Shown here piece by piece: positions 23,165-33,996 of a stretch of 64,000 bases of DNA. Source of the DNA: Artemisia argyi (taxonomy: Eukaryota; Streptophyta; Magnoliopsida; Asterales; Asteraceae). The notes beneath the pieces are model-generated. The model ran no database searches. It was not told the origin of the DNA and saw only the letters and a list, made by a program, of their open reading frames with translations. Where the stretch lies: assembly GCA_030686995.1 (NCBI GenBank), contig CM060692.1, positions 127,797,796-127,861,795 on the forward strand, read 5' to 3'. The translations under genes were made by a program, and so were the position numbers. Within the stretch, counting starts at the first letter, position 1. The number at the start of each line of letters is the position of its first letter.

Positions 23165-24970
23165 GAGAATTAGAACGTTACTTGTCCTAAATTTTTCAAA
23201 AATATGCTTTAATCTATGCTTAATATGTTAAATTAAAAATTTTTCTAGCATGTTTTGTTAAATCTAAGTTGCATAGCCGCACACATAACTTTATTTTACA
23301 AATATTTTTGTACCTGTGACTAGTAAACTTTAGAACTTGGCTTGTATACTATTCGAGACCACCATAATAAGTATTATTGATATAACTGGAGTGATTTTTC
23401 TAACTTGGTAAATTTCTAGGATTACACCCAAATAGCCTTTATATGTTATGTTTATTAACTAAGTACACTGGTTAGTTAACCCCCGTATAAAACTCTTTTG
23501 TTACTCTCATTTTTAGAGTAAGATACCCCTAGAAAAACGCTCAGAGCCATTCCTTTCGTTTCTTACACCTTTGTTAAAAGTTTCGTTACACCTTTACACC
23601 TTAGCCTACCCTGTAGATTAATGTCCGTAGTTAGTTGCTTTAGGCAAAGTGTGTTTCCTTGCATTACCTGTGTTCGTGTGCGTAAATTCATTATATTTGG
23701 TTAGGTAGGGAAATTGCACAATGCAATTGGAAGTGAAAGTAAATATTGTATATGTAAGGGAATGTTTTATAGACAAGTTCCAACAATGATGAAGACAAGT
23801 TCTAGTCATGGTGGAGACAAGTTCTGGTTACGATAGAGACAAGTTCTAGTCATGATAGGGACAAGTTCTAGTCATGATAGAGACAAGTTCTAGTCATGAT
23901 AGAGACAAGTTCTACAATCTCCCTGTTTAACAACTTGTCATATGGTAACATCCCCTGTTATGACTAGAGTGACGGATGTCAGAGATCTCATTCTTGCAAC
24001 TCTTACAAAGCGAGATTTAATATCATAGTCGAACATAATGAGGATTAAAGTTCGATGTAGATATTCTTACAAGTTCTAACTAATAGAATCTTGTGATATG
24101 ACGAGAAATACAAGTTATAACTTTTAGAACATTGTAGGATGAGGTAGGGAGAGAGTTTAGAGTGAAGAAAAATAGAGTGTAAAATGACGGAGGAATGAAA
24201 AGATGGAAGGAAGTGGAAAGATGGATTTTTATAGGAAGGAGTGAAGAGGAAGAGGGAAGGAAAGGGATGAAATAGGGAAATATGGAAGAGTGGGAGATAA
24301 CGAAAGGATGGAAAAGTAGGAATAGATGGAGTGGGAAAAGGATAGGAGTATAGGATTAAATGGTAAAGTGAGGAAGGTGGAAGAGTAAGATTTGAATAGG
24401 AGAGCGGGAAAAAGGCGGTAGAATGTAATTTAAACGGAAGAGTGAGAAAAAGGCGGGGGAATGGGATTTAAACGGAAGAGTGAGAATATAGGATACCTGA
24501 AAAGATGGTATTCCTAATGGAATTAAGATTGACTAGATTCCTTCAAAGTTTGTTTTCCCCCTAAGGTTCTTCTAGTTTTCATACTAGTCCTAAGGCTCTA
24601 AAGGTGGAGTACTAATCTTAACTGGTAAGGAAGATCCTATGTTGTGAGAGGGGCTAGGTAATTTCTTATCTATGGGTTTACAAAGAGTATTATTATGCTT
24701 AGGCAGGGTTTCACGCTTAGTTTTTTGTCCTATGTTTTCTAGTACTACGAGTCTCACTATTACTATAAGTATCACTATTCCTAGGTACTTAAATCCGGCT
24801 AGGGTAGTATCCATAGTATGCTCTAAGTAGAATTCCTAATATGTATCCTATTAAATATCAAATCCTAAGAAACTAAGTATAGGTAGACTAAAATCCTCAA
24901 ATGTTTTATTCCTAGTTATAACTAATAACCTTAAATCATAAGTCTGGGTTATCCTAATGGTACATCATTC
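23165..24970. other. Gene-free DNA: tail of the non-autonomous element, 22-bp tandem array and AG-rich stretch
   Basis: 23165-23760 is AT-rich with no ORF and may belong to the element on the left. 23772-23925 is a tandem array (listed separately). 24130-24490 is purine-rich (gga, gaa, aaggga words). 24540-24970 has nothing recognisable. An ORF on the minus strand at 24590-24814 is not convincing. Confidence 0.35.
23772..23925. repeat. Tandem repeat, 22-bp unit, about seven copies
   Basis: The unit is agacaagttctagtcatgat plus ag. Copies on the left are more diverged (ccaacaatgatga, gtcatggtgg) and those on the right are nearly identical. No gene overlaps it. Confidence 0.8.
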
Positions 24971-24975
24971 TTAAG

Positions 24976-26480
24976 TGTTGATATAAATAATGTATAAAAA
25001 CGTTATTAATATTTTTCGATATCCCTAAGTTTTGACGATCACAAAATATAAAAACATTAAACGCAAAGTTAATACGTAAACAAGTTTTAAGCAAGTTTAT
25101 ATCAACTCATCCAACATAATCACTTAAGGTATGAATAAACAAGTGACTAATACACTTTATGATCAAAGGGATATTTATTTAAATAATACAAAGTTTATAA
25201 AATTAAATAAACTTATTATATATTTTTGAAAAACATTTTTTGGTAATAAAGGAAAATGTTTAATTCATAGTAAATATATGAATTCAAATTTTTAACCAAA
25301 ATCAGTTAGTTTTTCACCAAATAAACTTTCCCCACTAAAAGACAGATTTTCTGGCTGTTACAGCTGGGCGGCCCCCTTAATTTTAAGGGGGCCGACACAC
25401 AATTAAGGGGACCGGCCACGCTCCCCTGTCAGATTCTATCAGAAATTTTTCCCTATAAATACCACCTCAAACCTGGAATTTTTCTTACCTCTTGCACGAA
25501 AATTTTCAGATCCAAATCTCTCTAAACATCCTCCTAAAAACCCTTTGATCATATAATTGTTAATCCTTGTTTCAAGTGATTCATTCCCTCACCTCTCATC
25601 TCTCAAAGTGCAAGAGAAGAATACTCCTTCAACATCACGTTGTGAAGTATTGTAGATTTGTGTATATAATCTAGTTGTTGTGTACATTCATTGTAAAGGT
25701 GTGATAGTAGTGTAACTAGATAGATCTAGGAATAGAAGTTGTGTAGGGAGAAGAAGTTGTTTAGTAGTGAAGTAGTGTAGTTATGAAGAAGATTGGTGTG
25801 AAGAAGATTGGTGTGAAGTAGATAGGTGTGAAGTAGAAAGGTGTGAAGTAGAATTGGTGTGAAGTAGATTGGTGTGAAGAAGTTGTGTAGTAGTTGTGAT
25901 TAAGTTGTGACGAAGTTGTGGTGTGTACATTGGTGTGTAAGGTTTTCGCCACCATAAGGGAGCTTGTTGACATAGTGAAGAAAACTCTCGAGTAGGTGAC
26001 TCGGGGAGTGGAGTAGGGCAAGGAAGGTGTCCTTGTAGCCGAACCACTATAAATCCTTTGTCTCGCGGTTAGATCTTTCCAACTCCAACTTATTACTTAG
26101 CTTACTTACTTACATCTCATATATAGCTATAATTGTCTATATTACGCATGTGTTGATTGTACATATTTAGCTTACTTCGTTATTACTTTTCATACCTCGA
26201 TATAGTTGTTCATATTGTTCAAGACTTGAATTCACATAAGATCGAATCAAAGTTTTAAGAGTAAACAAGACTTTAAAACTAAACTAAGTTTTCTTAAATA
26301 AAAGGGACGTAAAAATACTTGTCTATATTGTTATTATTTACTTGCGTAGATATAAGTACTTATAAGTATACATGCATTGATCTCACATAAACTAGAAACA
26401 AAGTTTTGTTTTAAACAACTAAGTTTTCATAAAATTAAAAAGACGTAAAACTATTCAACCCCCCCTTCTAGTTTTCCACA
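24976..26480 (+). repeat. 5' LTR of the SIRE-like Copia element (1505 bp)
   Basis: It contains a GC-rich perfect inverted repeat (25370-25393) about 60 bp upstream of the TATA box tataaat (25454-25460), and a tandem array of gaagattggtgt-type units (about 25788-25885). It ends at the PBS. It differs from the 3' LTR by scattered substitutions (about 2% by eye) and lacks one 19-bp unit. Confidence 0.9.
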
Positions 26481-26500
26481 ATTGGCATCAGAGCCAGGTT
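26481..26500 (+). promoter_or_regulatory. Primer binding site (initiator-Met tRNA type)
   Basis: attggcatcagagccaggtt directly follows the 5' LTR. It resembles the common plant PBS tggtatcagagcc with one change. Confidence 0.8.
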
Positions 26501-26547
26501 AAACAAGATTTTTAAAATATACTGTATTTTAAAACTTGTATCGATCT

Positions 26548-28358
26548 ATGGAATCGGAAAAATATTTAGAAGGGAAATCTATGCAAAGACCACCACTATT
26601 TGAAAGTGATGAATTTTTATATTGGAAAAATAGATTCGAAACTTATGTGAAATCGAAAGATCTTGATCTTTGGCATGTCATTACCTTTGGTGATTTTCCC
26701 CCTATTCTATATAATTTTGAAACTAAAATGGATGAAATTGTATCTTTTGAAAAACAAAATGATGATTTGAAAAGGAAACTAGCAAAAAATAATGAGGCTA
26801 AAATGGTTATTTATAATGTGTTACCACGCAAAGAATATGAAAGAATTTTTATGTGTAAAACCGCAAAAGAAATTTGGGATTCTTTACTAATCACTCACCA
26901 AGGTAATAGTCAAGTTAAAGATAATAAAATAGATCTTCTTGTTCAACAATATGAACAATTTACAGTTCCGGAAGAGGAATCAATATATAATGCTTTTGCT
27001 AGGTTTAACACTATCATCACAAGTTTAAAAGCCCTTGATGAGAATTTTTCTAGTAAGAATTTTGTTAGGAAATTTCTTAGGGCTCTTCATCCAAAATGGC
27101 GAGCTAAAGTTATGGCAATTGAAGAATCGAAGAACTTGTCAACTCTTCAACTTGATGGGTTGATCGGCAACCTGAAAGTCTATGAAGAAATAATAAAGAA
27201 AGACTCCGAGATGGTCAAAGGAAAAAGGGAGCAAAGCAAATTAATTGCGTTGAAAGCTAAAAAGGACTATAGTGACGAAGAATGCTCAACCTCCAAAAGT
27301 GATGAAGAGTATGCTATGGCCGTACGAGACTTCAAGAAATTCTCCATAAGACGAGGAAGATACGTTAGGCAACCATATAATGAAAGAAAGTGTTTCAAAT
27401 GTGGTGATCCAAATCATCTCATCGGAAAATGTCCAATGATGCCAAGAGATCAAAATCGAAAGGCGTTTGTTGGAGGAGCTTGGAGTGATAGCGATGACGA
27501 TGAGAAAGAAATTTCAAATGAGGAGAAGTGTCTTATGGCTAAGACATCAAGCGAGGTACGTTCCGAAACCGAATACTTTAGTGACGAAAATTTATCATTA
27601 GACGAAAAAGACCTAGATAGTGAATATAATAGGTTATGCAAATTAGGTCAAAAGGTTATAGCTAAAAATAAGTCACTAAAACATATTAATAACCTATTAG
27701 AAAATGAAGTACTCGAATTAAAAATTAGACTACAACATTTGGAAAAAGGAAAAGAAGCGTTTATAGAATGTAAAACATGAATAGAGGTTAAAAATGAAAA
27801 CGAAAAACCTAAAGATGAAATTTTCAAACTTGACAAGTTTAAAAATAGTAGTAACCTACTTAAGAAAATAATAAGTGTTCAAGAAACTTTGGGAGATAAA
27901 ACCGGTCTTGGATTCGACTTAACTAATGTTTCAACTAGTGAAAATAAAAATGAAAAGTTTGAATGTGAATCTAGTAAATAAAAACCATTAGACTCAAAAC
28001 CTAAGTATGTACCTATAAAAGATAGAAAAATACCTATTGCGAGTGATGAGGAAGTAAAAAGTTTTTATAAACCATCATTAAAAGCCAAAACCGGATTTTC
28101 TAAACTAAAATTATGATCTAAAACTCCACCTCCAAATAGACCAAATAATCCTCATCCTCGGTCTAAAACCCCTCAACATAGGAGAAATCAAGGTAGACAA
28201 AACTTTTCTAATAATAGTCACTCAATGTGGATTTATCCACATCAACCAAGCTTTAGCCCATGGGGAATACTTCCACCATACATGCATCCTAGTCAATTGC
28301 AAACCATGTTTGGTTCAAACAACTTTGGACCAATGAGACCATGGGAACCAAGTGGCTA
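26548..28358 (+). pseudogene. gag of the SIRE-like Copia element, C-terminal part broken by stops
   Basis: The first ATG is at 26548 ([19 protein letters not shown]); the open frame begins slightly upstream at a TTG, which I do not take as the start. The first 410 codons are open. They hold a Copia gag (UBN2-type) domain at about residues 15-215 ([39 protein letters not shown]). A CCHC zinc knuckle [14 protein letters not shown] follows near residues 282-295, then an acidic Asp/Glu/Ser-rich tail and a coiled coil. A TGA at 27778 ends the open frame. The same frame carries recognisable sequence to PWEPSG at 28358, with further stops at about 27979 and 28114. The protein would package element RNA in virus-like particles. 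Confidence 0.75.
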
Positions 28359-28748
28359 AGTTGTCACTTTTGGAAAATATTGGTATCTCTTCTACAAATG
28401 GCTTCTATAAGTCAACATGGCATCTTGAAGTGTTTGAAGAAAATTTATTGAAGACTAAAAGGTACGCGTTTCTTTTAAGTTCATCGTTAAAATTTATATT
28501 CTTAGATTAACAATTAGTTAGATTAATGCTTAGTTATATAGCTAGTTATACTTACTTACTCACGCATTATGAACCCCTTTAAGTTGGCTTTCCTAGGATT
28601 ATAGTAAAATTGTTCGTTGTCGAACAACATAGAAAATGGAAATCTTCTATGTCCACTTGTAGAAAACTCATAGTGATGAAGTGAAATGATTCAAGTGGAT
28701 TAATTATTAACATAGAAGTAAGATTAGATTTCTCATGTTAGAAAACTA

Positions 28749-29000
28749 TGGATGAAACAAGCTCTCGTAGACTATGGCATTAAGTTAGATAAGTGTGCGA
28801 CAACAAAGGAGCTATAGAAGTTAGGATATACCCTATTCAACACTCATATAGAACAACTTCATCAATCACTTATGATCATAGGTTATGTAGAAAAGGTAGC
28901 TTTGGAAGATAACATTGCCAATATGTTTACCAAACCCCTTAAGCATGAACTATTTAATAACTTGCGTTTAGGATTAGGAATGATGGAGCAAATTGATTAG
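28749..29000 (+). pseudogene. RNase H C-terminal remnant of the deleted pol
   Basis: It begins WMKQALVDYGIKLD and, after frameshifts near 28795-28890, ends NMFTKPLKHELFNNLRLGLG and MMEQID with TAG. This is the usual C-terminus of Copia pol (the xxFTKPL motif). Between gag and this remnant only about 390 bp remain, so protease, integrase and RT are deleted. The junction lies between 28358 and 28749. Confidence 0.75.
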
Positions 29001-31672
29001 ATTCTTGGAATACTTAAAATCTTCTGAAAAATCAAAGTTTTGAAAATTTCCTTTCTGTCAGATGGGCGGACCCCTTAAATCTATAAGGGCGGCCCCCTTA
29101 AAATTAAGGGGACCGGCCTCACTTTAAGGGGGCCAGCTATCTGAGCATAAAATTTTAAGTTTTCTTTCTTCTCAAATCTTAGTCTAGGATTCTATTTTGC
29201 ACAAAATCAAGAATTGAGATATTTTGTTTTGCATAAATATATTTTCAAATAAAATCTCAATTCATTTTGAAATTATTCTCACGTTTAGAATACACATTGT
29301 TGAATAATGATAAAAACATTTTTTCTCAAATCATGCACAATAGTCTCACCCTCGTTGTCTATATATATATAATCCAATATATACATATACATGACACTTA
29401 GAAGTGAGCAAAGCTAAATCAAGGAGATCAAGGATCATTTCTTAGGAATATTTGCTTAGGAGTCGAAACGATCTTAACTCCATAATTGTTTCATATAGGC
29501 ATACACTAGAACAAAACCAAGAATTACACTATCACATTTGTTCCATCACTAGTTTCTCACTAACTAGTTGCCTTACACTAAGATAGGAGTTTTAGGTTGA
29601 ATGATTTGCTAAATTGCTTATTTGTCTTATTGCTTGCATGCATGCTTAGTTATGACTATTTTATGTGCTTTTTGCCTATATACTTTTCATGCATATTTCA
29701 TTAAGATAATACTTGCCTTGTTGCATAAAGAGTTGGACTTGCCCAAAACCAAACCTCATAATCTTTACATACTTAAATCTCATAACCTTTACTCACCCAT
29801 ACCCTTCTACCTTACACTCAAACCTCATAACCTTTACACACTCAAACCACCAAAGTGATATGAAAAACCAAGGCATCCCTTCCGTGAACATCGCCATTTC
29901 ACTCTCACCAATCACATCACTTGATACTCATCTCCTATCCTCACCAATAACTCCATCTAGTCATCCTCACAAAAAGATTTAACCATGAAACCATTCCCTA
30001 CACTCTACAAAGTGTGTCATCACCACTACAACTTAACCCATGAAGGCCAAACCATACTTCATGATACACAAACCTCAAGATCACTCAAAAGAACCCTCTC
30101 TCAATCCTCTTAATGGTCAAGCATCTACCTATGCTCCTAACTACATACCTACATCTCATCTATCTCCTCCAAACAATCCTTTCATTGAAAAATCTCAACA
30201 TCCAAACAATAATCAATGTTACACCTCACTCTCTTTTCAACCAACATTACAAAATTCCTTCATCATCATCTTCCTTGTAAACCTTGAAGTTTCATGAAGT
30301 ACTTGACTAACTCCATGATCTTCGTGATCTCAATACTATGCACCTTGCACAATGCAATTTGCATCACACACCTTCCTCACCATACTCAAATTACTTACCT
30401 CACTCATCCTCATACAATTACTCTGTCCACATTCGTTTCCATCCTTACTCCCAAAAATACACTTTCATCTCACCCATAAAATTCATATGAAGAGCACACT
30501 CCATCTCAAAACAACAATCCCAATCTCACTCCCAACACCTCACATTTTGGTCAAACTACAAATCCACTCATGAAACATCCCATTCTTCCATACATTCATC
30601 CTCATCCATTCATGATTACCCAAATGAAGCCTCTCTTGTGTCTCAACAAGACAATCTCACAATCACCCTCACTAATGAAATTCCACATTCACCCAATTCA
30701 TTTCTTCCAAATGACCCTATTGAGGAACATACTCAATCTTTAAACAACAACCATCAAAACTCATCCATACATGAAACCTATGTTCCATGTTCAATCCACA
30801 ATCAACAATCAATATTCAACTCTACCATCATCACCATCTTCTGAACATAAAAAGTTCGTTGAAGAACTTAAAGAAGTACATGAGCTTAGTGCTCTTCTTG
30901 CTTTACATCTTGCTTAAAGCAATTTGGATCAGCAACCTTCATCCACCAACTCATCACCACCCAACAACTTGATCCATCTTGAGAATCATGTCAACAATTG
31001 TTCTTGTTGCATTTTTCTCCAAAAACAAAACATGTCCATAAATGAACACCTCACTTGGATTGAGTATCTCCTCACTAGGTCTTCTCCAACATCATCCATA
31101 ACACAAAACACCAACCCTCAAGCAAATCCTTCCGCTCCAAACTCACCACCAAACTCTCCAAAATCTACAAACACCATTCCCACAAAAGTCTACCCTTCCT
31201 AAATACCATGTTTCCCATCTCCAAAAATAAAATCATTTCAAACCTTTTGTGTTCCAAGCAAGTCCAAGAGACCTCAACTTGGCAACTTAGTATTATCTAG
31301 TGTAATTTGCTAGAAAAGCATACATCTATATGCTTATGTACTAATGATTATGTTTTCAACATAATTACTAATGAATGTTTCTTTTGTTTTATTACCATGC
31401 ATTCTTATTAGTTACTTCATATCTATTGCATGCATATATATCTATGTTCCTTGTGCTCTAAATATTTTTGCAAGCATCCCATATCTCGATCTCTTATGAC
31501 CTCAAAACGAGGGGGAGTATACTTCAAGGGGGAGCTATATATTCATCGGGATAACCTTTTTGATGCTAACAAAAAGGGGGAGAAGTGATATAAACTCACA
31601 CTAAAAACTTGCATATATATTAACTTTCAGTTTAATGAGTTTAGATTTTGTAATCATCAAAAAAGGGGAGAT
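29001..31672 (+). mobile_element. Post-pol region of the SIRE-like element, with a GC-rich motif and decayed Pro/Ser/Thr/His-rich ORFs
   Basis: 29062-29134 repeats the GC-rich LTR motif (ggcccccttaa and its inverse). 29360-29395 is a TATA-rich stretch. From 29620 to 31202 a string of overlapping short plus-strand frames has compositionally biased, proline/serine/asparagine/histidine-rich sequence (NSPPNSPKSTN, SPPNNPFIEKSQ). It looks like one decayed disordered protein, possibly the env-like ORF position of SIRE elements. I cannot identify a domain. Four purine tracts close the region (31506-31516, 31525-31534, 31571-31584 and 31659-31672). Confidence 0.45.
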
Positions 31673-33196
31673 TGTTGATATAAATAATGTATAAAAACGT
31701 TATTAATATTTTTCGATATCCTTAAGTTTTGACGATCAGAAAATATAAAAACATTAATCGCAAAGTTAATACGTAAACAAGTTTTAAGCAAGTTTATATC
31801 ATCTCATCCAACATAATCACTTAAGGTATGAATAAACAAGTGACTAATACATTTTATGATCAAAAAGATGTTTATTTAAATAATACAAAGTTTATAAAAT
31901 TAAATAAACTTATTATATATTTTTGAAAAAATTTTTGGTAATAAAGGAAAATGTTTAATTCATAGTAAATATATGAATTCAAATTTTTAACCAAAATCAG
32001 TTAGTTTTTCACCAAATAAACTTTCCCCACTAAAAGACAGATTTTCTGGCCGTTACAGCTGGGCGGCCACCTTAATTATAAGGGCGGCCCCCTTAATTTT
32101 AAGGGGGCCGGCACACAATTAAGAGGACCGACCACGCTCCCCTGTCAGATTCTGTCAGAAATTTTTCCCTATAAATACCACCTCAAACCTGGAATTTTTC
32201 TTACCTCTTGCACGAAAATTTTCAGATCCAAATCTCTCTAAACATCCTCCTAGAAACCCTTTGATCATATAATTGTTAATCCTTGTTTCAAGTGATTCAT
32301 TCCCTCACCTCTCATCTCTCAAAGTGCAAGAGAAGAATACTCCTTCAACATCACGTTGTGAAGTATTGTAGATTTGTGTATATAGTCTAGTTGTTGTGTA
32401 CATTCATTGTAAAGGTGTGATGGTAGTGTAACTAGATAGATCTAAGAATAGAAGTTGTGTAGGGAGAAGAAGTTGTTTAGTAGTGAAGTAGTGTAGTTGT
32501 GAAGAAGATTGGTGTGAAGAAGATTGGTGTGAAGTAGATAGGTGTGAAGTAGAAAGGTGTGAAATAGAATTGGTGTGAAGTAGATTGGTATGAAGAAGTT
32601 GTGTAGTAGTTGTGATTAAGTTGTGACGAAGTTGTGGTGTGTACATTGGTGTGTAAGGTTTTCGCCGCCATAAGGGAGCTTGTTGACATAGTGAAGAAAA
32701 CTCTCGAGTAGGTGACTCGGGGAATGGAGTAGGGCAAGGAAGGTGTCCTTGTAGCCGAACCACTATAAATCCTTTGTCTCGCGGTTAGATCTTTCCAACT
32801 CTAACTTATTACTTAGCTTACTTACTTACATCTCGTATATAGCTATAATTGTCTATATTACGCATGTGTTGATTGTACATATTTAGCTTACTTCGTTATT
32901 ACTTTTCATACTTCGATATAGTTGTTCATATTGTTCAAGACTTGAATTCACATAAGATCGAATCAAAGTTTTAAGAGTAAACAAGGCTTTAAAACTAAAC
33001 TAAGTTTTCATAAATAAAAGGGACGTAAAAATACTTGTCTATATTGTTATTATTTACTTGTGTAGATATAAGTACTTATAAGTATATATGCATTGATCTC
33101 ACATAAACTAGAAACAAAGTTTTGTTTTAAACAACTAAGTTTTCATAAAATTAAAAAGACGTAAAACTATTCAACCCCCCCTTCTAGTTTTCCACA
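31673..33196 (+). repeat. 3' LTR of the SIRE-like Copia element (1524 bp)
   Basis: It matches 24976-26480 end to end. It has one extra 19-bp copy of the ggcggcc-ccttaatt unit at about 32063-32085. TATA tataaat lies at 32170-32176 and the LTR minisatellite at about 32506-32605. The TSD TTAAG follows. Confidence 0.9.
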
Positions 33197-33201
33197 TTAA
33201 G

Positions 33202-33996
33202 TATTTCTAGATCCTTAAGTGTATGTGGAAAAATCGTAGATGGGGTAGGCTACTTAGGTCTAGGTAAACTATATCCTCAAAATGACTTATATAGTGAGAT
33301 CTTAACTAGTCTTTCCATCCTGTATTTAAACTAGGTGCTAAAGGCTTAAGGTAGTTTATTAATCTAATCCTTAGTTATTCCTAAGCTTCCTAAGCTGTAT
33401 CTAAAGGCTTCTTATGTCTAATCTAATTCTGATATCCTCGATATTAAGTAAAATTCCTATCTTAAACTAAATTCATCATATTGTAATACCTGTCGGGCAT
33501 AGGTTCTAGTTTGGTTTCTAGCTAATAAGACCTTGAAGATTTCTAATCTTATTTTTCTATTTCCTCAGTGATTTCTTAAAGATAGTCTATTCAAAGTATC
33601 CTATGTCTATTCTTATGTTTACCTAAGGGTATCCTAAAGTTATTTCTAACCTCAAGTATGGGAATCATAGAGTTATTTCTAACCTCAAGTATGGAAATTC
33701 TAGATTTATTTCTAACCTCAAGTATGGAAATCCTAGAGTGTAATATGATTTTCTAAGGGGGAATAACTATTTCAGGAATCATAGTAATTTAGAGGTGTAA
33801 GGAGGGGAAGATTGAGAAGAAAGGCTAAGAAAATAGTGAGGGCTGAAGATACTGAATTTGGAAAGAATTCAGATCTCTATGATGTAGAATAGGAATTCTC
33901 ATCATTAGTATCATATGAAATGATAAGGAAGGATTCTTATGGAATTTGGTTTTTAGGAGGTGGAAAAAGGGGTGAAGTTTGAAGGAAGTTGTTATT
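33202..33996. other. Gene-free flank with a 33-bp tandem repeat
   Basis: This continues the sequence interrupted by the Copia element (24540-24975). About 33645-33740 holds three copies of a 33-bp unit (ttatttctaacctcaagtat plus about 13 bp). I see no gene. Confidence 0.5.

Larger units (their letters stand above)
24976..33196 (+). mobile_element. Complete SIRE-like Ty1/copia element with internal deletion of most of pol (8.2 kb)
   Basis: Two LTRs (24976-26480 and 31673-33196) start TGTTGATATAAAT and end TTTTCCACA. They are flanked by a perfect 5-bp TSD TTAAG (24971-24975 and 33197-33201). An iMet-type PBS (attggcatcagagccaggtt) lies at 26481-26500. Several polypurine tracts precede the 3' LTR. 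gag is present with stops, but protease, integrase, RT and most of RNaseH are gone. A long post-pol region (29001-31670) remains. The lineage is inferred from the PBS, the repeated aaaaagggggaga tracts and the gag type. It cannot be autonomous. Confidence 0.85.

Noticed and set aside
23772..23925. CRISPR-like repeat array
   Set aside because: Head-to-tail tandem repeat with no unique spacers and no cas genes, in plant DNA.
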